Of a stretch of DNA of 45,900 nt, positions 16,555 through 25,500 are shown piece after piece. Both the position numbers and the translations under genes were made by a program. The stretch is from Arthrobacter sp. Bi26 (GTDB taxonomy: Bacteria; Actinomycetota; Actinomycetes; Actinomycetales; Micrococcaceae). The stretch covers positions 1-45,900 of the forward strand of contig NZ_CAKKMF010000033.1 in assembly GCF_918697925.1 (NCBI RefSeq). Reading direction: 5' to 3'. Numbering within the stretch: position 1 is the first letter of the stretch; each line of letters opens with the position of its first letter. Under the pieces are notes generated by a model. That model was not told where the DNA came from. It did not search any database and saw nothing but the letters and a program-made list of their open reading frames with translations.

Positions 16555-17838
16555 ATGGTGACGCGACGGACGTTCTTTTCCGTAGCGGGTGGGGCCGTCG
16601 CGGCTTCCGTCGGAGGCATCGTGGTGAAGAACCAGTTGGATGGGCTGTCGCGGCAATCGCGTCTGCACTCGTTGGCCGGACGAGTCGGTGCCGCGCACGG
16701 ACCTGGGATGGCCACGGCGGAGAAATTCCTCGAGCTCGTCCGCTGCGGCACACGTACTCTCCATGTGTCGGGGCAGGGGTCTGACGGCAACCCCGGAACG
16801 GAGCGGGCCCCGTTCCGGGAGATCAACACCGCCGTGCACCATGCCAGCCCCGGTGACCTGATCCTGGTTGGCTCCGGCGTATATGGTTACACGGAAGTAT
16901 CTGGGTTCCATGGCTCGCCAGACGCCTGGCTAGGCATCATGGCCCGCGATGATCAGGCGCACGCTGTCATCTCCGTCCCTCCGCCTACGGACAACTTCCT
17001 CAACATCACCGGCTCTTCCTATGTTGGGCTTTATGGCTTCGAGGTCGCTGGTGACCAAAACAATGCGAATACCAACTGTTCTGGGATCTCCGTTCACGGG
17101 GGAAGCCACCATGTTGTCCTGTGGAACAACCACGTTCACGACTTTCCCGGGGGCGGAATCAATTGCTTCGACGCCGGCGGCTCCCACGATCTGGTGGATA
17201 TCAGCTACAACAAGATTCACGGAACGTCACGGCACAGTCCGGAGAACACGTCCGGGATCAGCATCTACGCCGCCCAGGACCTCACCCAAGGGGAGCTGCT
17301 GCCTGGCGGATACGGCTATCGCATGGTCGGAAACTACATTTTTGACGTTGAATGCCTGGTCGAATTCCGGCGTGGTGGCTTTGACTATGTCACCGACGGC
17401 AACGGTATTTCCCTGGACCTGATCGAAAAAACGTATGGATACCGGAAACCGATCCTCGTCGAAAACAACATCATCAGTGGCTGTGGCGGGAGGGCTGTGC
17501 ACGCGTTCGGAACCGTCAACACGGAGGTCGTGAGGAACACGGCCGTCGGAAACATGCGCACCAGGAGCCCTGCCATTTCAGGAGGTGCCGAGATGAATGG
17601 AACGGTGGACGGCTCCGTCCGGTTCGTGGGCAACGTTATCTGCCCGTTGAACACTCCCTCCAGCACTGACGCGGTGTCCACCTATGAGGACAATGTGGTC
17701 CTGGGCGGCACCCAATCGGTGCCGCCCGGGAATACCGACTTGCGGAGCTGGGGGCTGAGCTACTTCGCCGGCCCCCTCACCCCGGCGGAGCTCATCGACG
17801 GCACCGACCCGACAGCGTTCAGGGCCGCGGACTCCTGA
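16555..17838 (+). CDS. Tat-exported right-handed beta-helix protein
   Basis: A 427-residue secreted protein. The start at 16555 gives a twin-arginine signal, TRRTFFSVAGGAVAASVGG. The mature protein opens with VSGQGSDGNPGTERAPFREI and GDLILVGSGVYGYTEVSGF, the entry typical of parallel beta-helix polysaccharide lyases and epimerases. Repeated beta-coil steps follow (NITGSSYVGLYGFEVAG, HHVVLWNNHVHDFPGGGI, DISYNKIHGTS, VENNIISGCGGRAVHAFG). A catalytic identity (lyase, epimerase or structural) cannot be fixed from sequence. It is convergent with the polysaccharide genes and overlaps the GT2 gene by 79 bases at the 3' ends. A 19-codon frame starting at ATG 16502 overlaps this start. Confidence 0.8.
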   Translation: MVTRRTFFSVAGGAVAASVGGIVVKNQLDGLSRQSRLHSLAGRVGAAHGPGMATAEKFLELVRCGTRTLHVSGQGSDGNPGTERAPFREINTAVHHASPGDLILVGSGVYGYTEVSGFHGSPDAWLGIMARDDQAHAVISVPPPTDNFLNITGSSYVGLYGFEVAGDQNNANTNCSGISVHGGSHHVVLWNNHVHDFPGGGINCFDAGGSHDLVDISYNKIHGTSRHSPENTSGISIYAAQDLTQGELLPGGYGYRMVGNYIFDVECLVEFRRGGFDYVTDGNGISLDLIEKTYGYRKPILVENNIISGCGGRAVHAFGTVNTEVVRNTAVGNMRTRSPAISGGAEMNGTVDGSVRFVGNVICPLNTPSSTDAVSTYEDNVVLGGTQSVPPGNTDLRSWGLSYFAGPLTPAELIDGTDPTAFRAADS

Positions 17839-19229
17839 GGGCTGCTGCCGCCACCTCGGAGTAGTCCGTGGTTGGCGTCAGTCTTCTCGGTGCGCTCCCA
17901 AACCAATCCGGTGTCGCGGAGGAACATGGAGAACCCGATTGCGAGGGGAATGGACCACCACAGCCAGAACACCATCAGGAACAGGGGGTTCACCCGCAGC
18001 AGGTATCGCAGGCGGTCCCGCTTCTCCGGCAGGACGGGCCCGGTCATCTTCCAGGCCCGGAATTGTCCGTAGCTGATTACCAAGACCGCCAAAACAATGT
18101 TCGTCAGGGACAGAACCATCAATGGCCCGTCGATGAAGGGATTTGCCGACGTGAACGCGCCGACGATTGCCCAAACTCCGATCACCAAGCCAATGGGGTT
18201 CAGCGCCAGCGAAAGGCAGGGGACGAAGTTCAGCCGGGCCCGGATCCGCTTGCTGAGGGGCATGCCCATCTGGACCAGCGGTCCTCCGAGGGACTGGAAG
18301 AACCCGGCCATCCACCGTTTCCTCTGAGTGATGCCTTGCCGGAACGTGGCCGGGACTTCCTCGACCAGCGGGGATTCGACAACGCCCAGGCGGTAGCCGT
18401 TCGTCCACATCCGCATCCCAATCTCGGGGTCCTCGATGGTCAGCCACGGATGGAAGCCACCCACTTCCAGCAGATCTGCAACCCGGAAGAACAGCCCCTT
18501 GCCGAGCACGTAGTAGGGATGGTGTCCATCGGCCGTCATGTGCTTGTACAGCGTTGAATCCCAGGCGATGTGATCCATGGCGAAGAACGCTGAAGCCCAG
18601 GAACTCGTCAGGTTGCCGGTGATATTCGTGAACTGGATGACGTCGTAGTCTTTGATTCCTTGCGCCGCGGTCTCGAAGTAGTCAACGGGAACGATGCTGT
18701 CGGCGTCGATGTAGGACAGCAGTGCGTCCGGGTGGTTCCCGGCAACGTTGTACATGGCCCAAATCAGCTGCCTGGTTTTCTTGGGTGGTAGGGCGGTTTC
18801 CCCGGTCCGCTTGCCGGCATGCCACCAGTAGGCCTTGGGGTTGTTGTCCCAGGAGGAGAAGACCGCCCGCCAACTGTGGTCGCTGGTCGGCGGGACGGCC
18901 TGGATCTCCAGGAAAGGGAATTCCTTTTGAAGCCGCCGCAGCGACGCAATGGTGGCGACGTCGTCGTGATTGGGAATGGCAACCACCCTCAACAGATTCC
19001 GCGGATACGGCGCGCGGGACATTCCGGTGAAGGTGGTCCGCATCGTCTCTTCGAGCTCGTTCAGCACGGGGTAGAACATGATGATGGGCGGTTTTGACCC
19101 CGTTCCGCCGGCCTTGCTGCGCGGCGAAATCAGGTTGACCTTCTGGGCAAGGAACCAGAGAGTGACCAGCAGGCTGAACAGGAACAGAACCTGCACGACG
19201 GCGAAAATCGTGAGCATCACCCCGTGCAT
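17760..19229 (-). CDS. Membrane family-2 glycosyltransferase (BcsA-like)
   Basis: A 489-residue membrane protein that likely polymerises or adds sugars from nucleotide donors at the cytoplasmic face. One N-terminal helix (MLTIFAVVQVLFLFSLLVTL) precedes the GT-A domain. It has FYPVLNELEETMRTTFTGM, the DxD motif in LLSYIDADS (about residue 170) and the acceptor-side acidic block TIEDPEIGMRMWTNGYRLGV. ITQRKRWMAGFFQSLGG carries the Q-x-x-R-W motif of processive transferases. Four or five C-terminal helices follow. It is last in the four-gene minus-strand cluster; its ATG overlaps the stop of the epimerase gene by one base (TGATG). Its 3' end overlaps the opposite-strand beta-helix gene. Confidence 0.9.
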   Translation of the reverse strand: MHGVMLTIFAVVQVLFLFSLLVTLWFLAQKVNLISPRSKAGGTGSKPPIIMFYPVLNELEETMRTTFTGMSRAPYPRNLLRVVAIPNHDDVATIASLRRLQKEFPFLEIQAVPPTSDHSWRAVFSSWDNNPKAYWWHAGKRTGETALPPKKTRQLIWAMYNVAGNHPDALLSYIDADSIVPVDYFETAAQGIKDYDVIQFTNITGNLTSSWASAFFAMDHIAWDSTLYKHMTADGHHPYYVLGKGLFFRVADLLEVGGFHPWLTIEDPEIGMRMWTNGYRLGVVESPLVEEVPATFRQGITQRKRWMAGFFQSLGGPLVQMGMPLSKRIRARLNFVPCLSLALNPIGLVIGVWAIVGAFTSANPFIDGPLMVLSLTNIVLAVLVISYGQFRAWKMTGPVLPEKRDRLRYLLRVNPLFLMVFWLWWSIPLAIGFSMFLRDTGLVWERTEKTDANHGLLRGGGSSPQESAALNAVGSVPSMSSAGVRGPAK

Positions 19230-20344
19230 CAGACGCTCAATCCGCGACGTCGCAGTTCAGCGACTGCTTCATCCTGCTTGTCGACCGCCGTCTGGTCCCG
19301 CACCCAGTCGACGAGCTCCTTCACGCCCTGGGTGCGGAAACGGTACAGGGGCTCAAAATCCAGCAGTTCCCTGGCTTCCGAGGGATCGGCCCAGCAGTGC
19401 CGGATGTCGCCGGAACGGAACTGTCCGGTCAGCTCGGGTTTTATGTCGACTCCCAGTGCCTCGGCCAGAAGCTCCGCCACTTCCAGGATGCTGATCGGAT
19501 CACCGATACCGATGTTGATGGCCTTGCCGCTGGCACGTGGGGCGGTCAACGCCGCGACGGTTGCCCGGGCGACGTCGGCCACATGGATGAAATCCCTCAT
19601 CTGCAGGCCGTCTTCATTTACCAGCGGCCGTTGCCCGTTGAGGAGGCGGCCACTGAAGATGGCGGCTACGCCGGTGTAGGGGTTCGAGAGTGCCTGCCTG
19701 GGGCCGTAGGCGTTGAAATACCGTACGGCCGTGACATCGATGCCGTACGCCGGGCCGACCGCCAGGCACAGCAACTCCTGGTCCATCTTGGAAATTGCGT
19801 AGACCGACGTCGGAAACAGGGGCTTGGTTTCGGCGGTCGGGACGGGCGTCAGTTCACGGTTGCAGCCGGTGCACCTGAGCTCCCAGTCGTGGGCGCGCAA
19901 CTGCTCTTCGGTCCGCAACCGCGGGGCCTGCAGACCATGTTCGCTGCACATGTAGGATCCCTCGCCGTAGATAGACATCGAGGAAGCGACAACAATTTTC
20001 GAAACCTGATGGGGTTCGTTGGCCAGGACGTCCAGCAGGACAGCTGTACCGCCGGTATTTGCCTGCACGTAGCGCGAAATTTCGTACATGGACTGCCCGA
20101 CGCCGACTTCCGCCGCCAGATGCACGATCTGATCCACGCCTTGAAGTGCCTCGATGAGGCGTGGGCGGTCAAACATATCCGCCTGAATGAACCGGACGTT
20201 CGCCGGAACGAACTGCGGCCCCTTGTCTCCGTGCACTTGCTTGACGAGTTTGTCGAACACGACCACTTCGTGTCCCTGCGAGACGAGCAGTTCCACAACG
20301 TGCGAGCCGATGAAACCGGCTCCGCCTGTTACGAGTATTCGCAT
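19229..20344 (-). CDS. NAD-dependent epimerase/dehydratase with Cys-x-x-Cys insertion
   Basis: A 371-residue extended short-chain dehydrogenase. The dinucleotide motif is ILVTGGAGFIGSHVVELL (residues 3-20) and the catalytic motif is SVYAISKMDQE (Y-x-x-x-K). The family resemblance is to UDP-glucose 4-epimerase/nucleotide-sugar dehydratases. An insertion at about 160-175 contains CTGC (WELRCTGCNRELTPVP), and a further Cys (YMCSEHG) lies just before it, so a small metal-binding site is possible. AAGGAGAATCATC precedes the ATG at 20344. It should provide an altered nucleotide sugar to the adjacent GT2 transferase. The exact substrate is unknown. Confidence 0.88.
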   Translation of the reverse strand: MRILVTGGAGFIGSHVVELLVSQGHEVVVFDKLVKQVHGDKGPQFVPANVRFIQADMFDRPRLIEALQGVDQIVHLAAEVGVGQSMYEISRYVQANTGGTAVLLDVLANEPHQVSKIVVASSMSIYGEGSYMCSEHGLQAPRLRTEEQLRAHDWELRCTGCNRELTPVPTAETKPLFPTSVYAISKMDQELLCLAVGPAYGIDVTAVRYFNAYGPRQALSNPYTGVAAIFSGRLLNGQRPLVNEDGLQMRDFIHVADVARATVAALTAPRASGKAINIGIGDPISILEVAELLAEALGVDIKPELTGQFRSGDIRHCWADPSEARELLDFEPLYRFRTQGVKELVDWVRDQTAVDKQDEAVAELRRRGLSV

Positions 20345-20398
20345 GATGATTCTCCTTGTTCGGTGAAGTGGGATTGTCGTGGGGGCGTCCGGTGCGCG

Positions 20399-21718
20399 TC
20401 AGCGGGACGGCCGGCCCATGGCCCGGACTGTCCATCCGGCCGAACGCCAATGGTCGATGTCCAGGGTGTTTCTGGCGTCGAGGATGCGGGGCGAGGTGAC
20501 CAGGCCCAAGAGGCGGGTTGGGTCCAGCTGCCGGTACTGGGACCACTCGGTGAGGTGGACCGTGAGTTCGGCTCCTTCGAAGGCTTTGTCAGCTTCGTGG
20601 GTGTAGTTCAGCGTCGGATAGACGGCACGGGCGTTGTCCACCGCTTCCGGGTCGTGAACGCGGACGTGGGCCCCCTGGGCTTGCAGGGCTTTGGCGACCT
20701 TCAGCGCCTGGGAATCACGGACGTCGTCGCTGTTGGGTTTGAAGGCGGCACCCAGTACCGCGACGCGCCTGTTCATGAGCGATCCGCCGAGCATGTCCCG
20801 GGCCAGATCGACGGCGCTCGCCGGACGGCTGACGTTGATCCGGTCTACGCTCTTGAGGAAATCGAGGCTCTCGCCCACGCCCAACTCCTCTGCGCGGGCC
20901 ATGAAGGCACGGATATCCTTGGGCAGGCAACCGCCGCCGAAGCCGACTCCCGGGGCGAGGAACCGGCTGCCGATCCGGGAATCGTGACCCAAGGCCGCCG
21001 CCAGGGGCATGATGTCAGCGCCGGCGGCCTCACAGATGTCTGCAATGGCGTTGATGAAGGAGATCTTGGTTGCGAGGAAGGCGTTGGCCGAGACCTTGAC
21101 CAGTTCAGCAGTGGCCAGATCCGTGCTGATGAAGGGCGTCCCCGCCGCCAGCACGGGTGCGTACACGTCGCGAAGGATTGATTCGTCGTCGGCGGAGGTC
21201 ACGCCGATGACCAGCCGATCCGGGTGCAAGGTGTCTTCGACGGCGAACCCCTCCCGGAGGAACTCCGGGTTCCAGGCAACGTTTACCTGAGTCCCTGAGG
21301 GCGCCAACCGAGCGGCCATCTCGGACAATCTGGCTGCCGTTCCCACCGGCACCGTGGACTTTCCGACGAGCAGACACGGCTTTTTCAGATGGGGAGCAAG
21401 CCCTTGCACGACGGCGTCGACGAACCTCATGTCTGCGGCTGTGGAGTTGGGGGACTGCGGGGTTCCGACGCAGATGAAGTGAACGTCGCCAAAGCCGGCG
21501 GCCTCCTCCAGGGACGTCGAAAACTTCAGTCTTCCCGCGGCGATGTTCTCCCGCAGCAAGTCCTGCAGACCCGGTTCAAAGAAGGGCGTGAGGCCGCGGG
21601 AGAGTTGGTCGATCTTGGCGGCGTCAACGTCCACGCCCATCACATCGTGACCGAACGAAGCCATTCCGGCGGCGTGTACCGCACCCAGGTATCCCGTTCC
21701 AATGACGGTAATGCGCAT
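20399..21718 (-). CDS. UDP-glucose 6-dehydrogenase family protein
   Basis: A 439-residue enzyme of the UDP-glucose/GDP-mannose dehydrogenase family, which oxidises the C6 hydroxyl of a nucleotide sugar twice to a uronic acid with 2 NAD+. Landmarks are MRITVIGTGYLGAVHAAGMA (Rossmann start), FICVGTPQ, STVPVGTAARLSEMAARLAP, NPEFLREGFAVEDTLHPDRL, and the catalytic Cys in GFGGGCLPKDIRAFM. The C-terminal NAD/substrate domain has AVLGAAFKPNSDDVRDSQAL. AAGGAGCTTCACT before the ATG is a good ribosome site. It feeds UDP-glucuronate to the adjacent UXS-like enzyme. GDP-mannose as substrate is less likely but not excluded. Confidence 0.92.
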   Translation of the reverse strand: MRITVIGTGYLGAVHAAGMASFGHDVMGVDVDAAKIDQLSRGLTPFFEPGLQDLLRENIAAGRLKFSTSLEEAAGFGDVHFICVGTPQSPNSTAADMRFVDAVVQGLAPHLKKPCLLVGKSTVPVGTAARLSEMAARLAPSGTQVNVAWNPEFLREGFAVEDTLHPDRLVIGVTSADDESILRDVYAPVLAAGTPFISTDLATAELVKVSANAFLATKISFINAIADICEAAGADIMPLAAALGHDSRIGSRFLAPGVGFGGGCLPKDIRAFMARAEELGVGESLDFLKSVDRINVSRPASAVDLARDMLGGSLMNRRVAVLGAAFKPNSDDVRDSQALKVAKALQAQGAHVRVHDPEAVDNARAVYPTLNYTHEADKAFEGAELTVHLTEWSQYRQLDPTRLLGLVTSPRILDARNTLDIDHWRSAGWTVRAMGRPSR

Positions 21719-21786
21719 AGTGAAGCTCCTTGTGGCAGGGGGTACTCAGCTTGTGAATAGAAAGGGGAGGCCCGCGAACGGCTAGC

Positions 21787-22815
21787 TCAGGCTGTTTTGG
21801 CCAGCGCCTCGGAATGGATGACGGATGTGGATCGGGCGCCTTCAAACTGGGCGCCGGCCACTGTCTCGGCGGCGGCACGCACCTCGAGCGGCTGCGATTG
21901 GAAGAAAGAGACCGTGCGGCGCAAGCCGACGCTGGTGGGCACCTGCGGCGTCCAGCCAAGCCGTGTTCCCGCGCGGCTGATGTCCGGCTGACGGCGGGTG
22001 GGATCGTCAACGGGCAGCCGGTGAAATTCGATGAAAGACTTGGATCCGGTAATCTCCAGGATCATTTCCGCCAGTTCCAGAACAGTATGTTCCGCGGGAT
22101 TTCCAAGATTAATGGGGCCGGGTTCGTCGCTCTGGAGCATGGCCACGATTCCGCGGACCAGGTCATCCACGTAGCAGAAACTGCGCGTTTGGGTGCCGTC
22201 TCCGTAGATAGTCAACGGTGCACCGTTGAGCGCCTGTGTGATGAAGCTGGACACCACCCGGCCGTCGCCGGGGCGCATGCGCGGTCCGAAGGTGTTGAAG
22301 ATCCGAACAATGCCAACGTTTACGCCGCAGCTGCGCGCATATGCCATGGAGATGGCCTCAGCGAAGCGTTTTGCTTCGTCGTATACGCTGCGCGGGCCGA
22401 TGGAGTTGACGTTCCCCCAGTATTCTTCCGTTTGCGGGTGCACGGCCGGATCGCCGTACACTTCGGAAGTTGACGCCAGCACAAAGCGCGCGTCTTTTTT
22501 CAGGGCCAGCCGCAAGGCATGTTCCGTTCCACGGCTTCCCACTGCGAGTGTCTCCAGCGGTAGCCGGTGGTAATCGGGCGGTGAGGCCGGGCTGGCCAGG
22601 TGGGCGACGGCGTCCACGGGACCGTCAATGTCTATTCCCGTGCTGACGTCCGCATTGATAAAGGTGAACAGGGGATTGTCCTGGAACTGGTCGACGTTAC
22701 TGAGTCTTCCGGTCGAAAGATCATCGACGCAAACAACCGTGGTTCCAGATTTCAGTAGCGCTTCACACAAATGGGACCCTAGGAAACCGGCACCCCCAGT
22801 GACGATAACTCGCAT
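21787..22815 (-). CDS. UDP-glucuronate decarboxylase-like SDR enzyme
   Basis: A 342-residue extended short-chain dehydrogenase, likely converting UDP-glucuronate to UDP-xylose (UXS). It has the NAD motif [17 protein letters not shown], the UXS-characteristic [33 protein letters not shown], and the catalytic YDEAKR (Y-x-x-x-K). [18 protein letters not shown] and [18 protein letters not shown] are further family blocks. Its C-terminal ~40 residues are an unusual extension. AAGGAACTAAA precedes the ATG. As the first gene of the minus-strand cluster, it is probably transcribed from the 490-base region upstream. With the dehydrogenase it suggests a xylose- or glucuronate-containing polymer. It could instead be another UDP-hexuronate enzyme. 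Confidence 0.87.
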   Translation of the reverse strand: MRVIVTGGAGFLGSHLCEALLKSGTTVVCVDDLSTGRLSNVDQFQDNPLFTFINADVSTGIDIDGPVDAVAHLASPASPPDYHRLPLETLAVGSRGTEHALRLALKKDARFVLASTSEVYGDPAVHPQTEEYWGNVNSIGPRSVYDEAKRFAEAISMAYARSCGVNVGIVRIFNTFGPRMRPGDGRVVSSFITQALNGAPLTIYGDGTQTRSFCYVDDLVRGIVAMLQSDEPGPINLGNPAEHTVLELAEMILEITGSKSFIEFHRLPVDDPTRRQPDISRAGTRLGWTPQVPTSVGLRRTVSFFQSQPLEVRAAAETVAGAQFEGARSTSVIHSEALAKTA

Positions 22816-23305
22816 TTTAGTTCCTTATCGCAAACGGTTCGAATTGGTGAGCTTCATTTGATATCGGCAGGAGTTTCCCTGGACGCGGTTTGACTATTTC
22901 TCTTGCCGCGTGGAGTGAAACCCTTATGACAACGAAGCTGAACGTCATCGAGAAATGAGACCGATCATCCCCAATGCACCGCGGGGCCCGTTATTCCCCG
23001 CGATATTTTCCAATAACCTGACAACTGCGAGCCTATGAACGGGATCACTCCCCAACACGAGTAGGCAGTACCCAAATTCAGGTAAGGCAATACGAGGAAC
23101 TACGTGGGCACACCTGCACCGAGTACTCACATGTCCGCGGAGGCAGTACTTGGAGCAGGTAACTAGGTTCTGTATTTCGCGTACTTTCGACGGCCCGCAA
23201 CCGCCGGCCTGACGTCCTTGGAGGGACCTCACGGCGCCCATCGCCGTCCCGCCACCAGCGTCCTGCAGTTGGCGGCTATGGTCCGCCGTAAGACAGACTG
23301 TTGCC
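22816..23305. other. 490-base intergenic region upstream of the polysaccharide cluster
   Basis: No convincing gene was found. The minus-strand leader of the polysaccharide cluster must lie here. It contains a GC-rich hairpin (GCGGGG at 22981-22986 with CCCCGC at 22996-23001) and the short dyad GGGATCACTCCCC at 23040-23053. I could not match these to a named riboswitch. The right-hand end holds the start region of the MFS gene, with no clear promoter. Confidence 0.5.
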
Positions 23306-24667
23306 GTGAGCAACTCTCCCCGGGCGGGCCTCGCCGTCGCCGGACTCAGTCTCGGCACGTCGCTGAACCCGCTGAATTCCTCGATGATCGCCGTCGCCCT
23401 CGTGGTGCTGCGCGAGGACTTCGGGCTCGACGTCGCCACGGTCACCTGGGTGATCACCGCGTTCTACCTCACCTCCGCGGCTGGCCAGCCGCTCATGGGC
23501 CGGCTCGCGGACCGCTTCGGCCCGCGGCGGCTGTTCCTGCTGGGCATGGCCCTGGTGGCCGTGACCTGCGCGCTCGCTCCCTTTGCCCCGAACTTCGCGC
23601 TGCTGTGCGTGGCGCGGGCCTTCATGGCCCTCGGCACTGCGACCGCCTACCCGAGCGCCGTCGTCATGGTCGCGGCGCTGGCCCGGGAGGCGAACGTGAA
23701 GTCCACGCGGCCGCTGGGCCGGATCCAGATGGCGAATACCTCGGCGGCTGCCGTCGGGCCCGTGGTGGGCGGCCTGCTGGTGTCCCTGGTGGGGTGGCAG
23801 GCGCTGTTCCTGGTCAACGTTCCGCTCTCGCTGCTGGCAATCCTCGTGGTCCGGCGCTTTGCCCCGGCGGACGGTGCCCGGGAGCGCGGCCGGGTGTCGG
23901 AACTGGTGCGGGACTCGGACCTGCCCGGCATCGGGGCCTTCATCGGGGCCCTGGTGCTGGTGATGATGGCGCTGCTGAATGTGCTGCCCGCCTACCGGTG
24001 GTGGCTGCTTGGCGGAGGGCTGGTCCTCGCGGCGCTGTTCGCGTGGCGGGAGCTGCGGTTCAGCCCGCCCTTCCTGGATCTGCGGCTGCTGGGCCGCAAC
24101 CGGCCGCTGCTGCTGGTCTACCTGGGCTTCGCGCTGTTCAACGGCGTCTACTACTTCGCGTTCTTCGGCCTGCCGCAGCTGCTGCAGACCGCCGGCGGAT
24201 ACGATCCCGGCGTCGTGGGCATCCTCATGCTGCCGCTCGCCGCGATTTCCGTGGTCGGGACGCCGTTCGCGGTCCGCGCGATCGACATGTTCGGCGTGCG
24301 GCGGGTGCTGATCGCCGGCGTCGTGCTTCTCCTCGTCGCGTCGGCGGCGATGTGGCTGCTGACGGTGTCCCTCGCCGTCCCGCTGGTGCTCGCGCTGACC
24401 GCATTGCTGGGTGTGCCGTATTGCGTGGTCGCCATTTCGTCGAGCCAGGGCATGTACGTTTCCACCCGGCCGGAGGAACGCGGGGTGGCCGCCGGGATCT
24501 TCCAGACCTGCCGCTACTTGGGCGCGATCACGGCCACCGTGCTGATCGGCATCTTCTACGGCAGCGGGGTAACTCAGGCGAACTGGGGTCTGATGGTATT
24601 CGTGATGCTGGGGCTGGGTGCGGTGGTGTTCATGGTGTCGCTGGCGTGGCGGGAGCGGCGGGCCTGA
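23306..24667 (+). CDS. MFS transporter, DHA2-like drug/solute exporter
   Basis: A 453-residue major facilitator with about 14 hydrophobic segments, matching the DHA2 (EmrB/QacA-like) subfamily. The loop 2-3 motif is GQPLMGRLADRFGPRRLFLL (residues ~55-74). The early motif SLNPLNSSMIAVALVVLRED, in place of the common D1 motif, has Asn-Ser-Ser. Members use proton gradient to export drugs or metabolites. The GTG at 23306 starts the protein; the open frame upstream is non-coding. It is a single gene with no adjacent regulator, so the substrate cannot be guessed. Downstream are two SnoaL-like genes. Confidence 0.9.
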   Translation: MSNSPRAGLAVAGLSLGTSLNPLNSSMIAVALVVLREDFGLDVATVTWVITAFYLTSAAGQPLMGRLADRFGPRRLFLLGMALVAVTCALAPFAPNFALLCVARAFMALGTATAYPSAVVMVAALAREANVKSTRPLGRIQMANTSAAAVGPVVGGLLVSLVGWQALFLVNVPLSLLAILVVRRFAPADGARERGRVSELVRDSDLPGIGAFIGALVLVMMALLNVLPAYRWWLLGGGLVLAALFAWRELRFSPPFLDLRLLGRNRPLLLVYLGFALFNGVYYFAFFGLPQLLQTAGGYDPGVVGILMLPLAAISVVGTPFAVRAIDMFGVRRVLIAGVVLLLVASAAMWLLTVSLAVPLVLALTALLGVPYCVVAISSSQGMYVSTRPEERGVAAGIFQTCRYLGAITATVLIGIFYGSGVTQANWGLMVFVMLGLGAVVFMVSLAWRERRA

Positions 24668-24780
24668 GGTCCTGCGGGCAGCCGGCGGCGGAGCTGGCCG
24701 CGGATGCGCGAGCCGTTGATGTGCCCTGGCCGGAGTGGGAAACTTGGGCTGCGGTCTCATCCACTTTTAAGGAGTCGGAA

Positions 24781-25194
24781 ATGGCTGACGGGACTGGATT
24801 GATCAAACGGTTTTACACAGAGGTGATTGGGGACGGAAACCTGTCCCTCATCGATGAACTGGTGAGTGATGACTTTGTCGATCACGATCCCATGCCAGGA
24901 CAATCGCCCGCCAAGGACGGGGTCGCGTTCTTCGTCAATACGATGCGGGCGGCATTCCCTGATCTCAGGGCCAAGACCACCGAGCCCGTGCTGATCGATG
25001 GCAATCTGGAGGCGCAATACGTGGTCCTGACCGGAACGCATCAGGGAGAACTGATGGGCGTCGCGGCCAGCGGTCGCAGCGTCGAATTCAGCGGCGTTGA
25101 CATCATCCGCATTGAAGACGGCAAAGTCGTCGAGCACTGGGGAGCCACGGACACCATGACCCTCATGCAACAGATCGGCGCGGTACCGAAGTAG
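24781..25194 (+). CDS. SnoaL-like/ester-cyclase-type small protein (copy 1)
   Basis: A 137-residue single-domain protein with the cystatin-like alpha+beta fold of the SnoaL polyketide-cyclase family: GLIKRFYTEVIGDGNLSLID, DHDPMPGQSP, FFVNTMRAAFPDLRAKTTEP, then GTHQGELMGVAASGRSVEFS and RIEDGKVVEHWGATDTMTLM. Catalytic Asp/His candidates are in the DHD and EHW blocks. Family members include ester cyclases but also many proteins of unknown role. AAGGAGTCGGAA precedes the ATG. The next gene is its paralogue with the same leader. A strong palindromic terminator follows. Confidence 0.88.
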   Translation: MADGTGLIKRFYTEVIGDGNLSLIDELVSDDFVDHDPMPGQSPAKDGVAFFVNTMRAAFPDLRAKTTEPVLIDGNLEAQYVVLTGTHQGELMGVAASGRSVEFSGVDIIRIEDGKVVEHWGATDTMTLMQQIGAVPK

Positions 25195-25215
25195 GCAGCA
25201 CCGAATTAAGCGACA

Positions 25216-25249
25216 GCTAGGGGCCCTTCCGCGCGGAAGGGCCCCTAGC
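25216..25249. terminator. Perfect 17-bp-arm palindromic terminator
   Basis: GCTAGGGGCCCTTCCGC pairs fully with the next 17 bases, with no loop bases to spare. It lies 21 bases after the SnoaL copy 1 stop and is followed by GGGGTTTTGTCG. It separates the two paralogues into different transcripts. Confidence 0.85.
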
Positions 25250-25500
25250 CGTCATGGGGTTTTGTCGTGTCGCGGCTGGGCCGGGACCGCTGGTAATCAG
25301 GGCATCTTGACACCCTCGGAACCCCGGAATATCTTCTGCCTTAACGAGGCGTTTCGCCCAATCTCCACTGGAATCTCCACAGCAATTCTCGACGCTCCGC
25401 GCGGGCAGTTTCTGCCTGCCGAGGCGCCAGAAAAGGAGAGCCTCCTGGGGAATGGTCTGGGGGGATCTGGATTCGGTCTCTCGCCTACAAGGAGTCGGAA

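Noticed and set aside
22945..23457. 170-codon minus-strand frame upstream of the polysaccharide cluster
   Set aside because: No recognisable domain, no ribosome site, and it overlaps the start of the MFS gene on the opposite strand.
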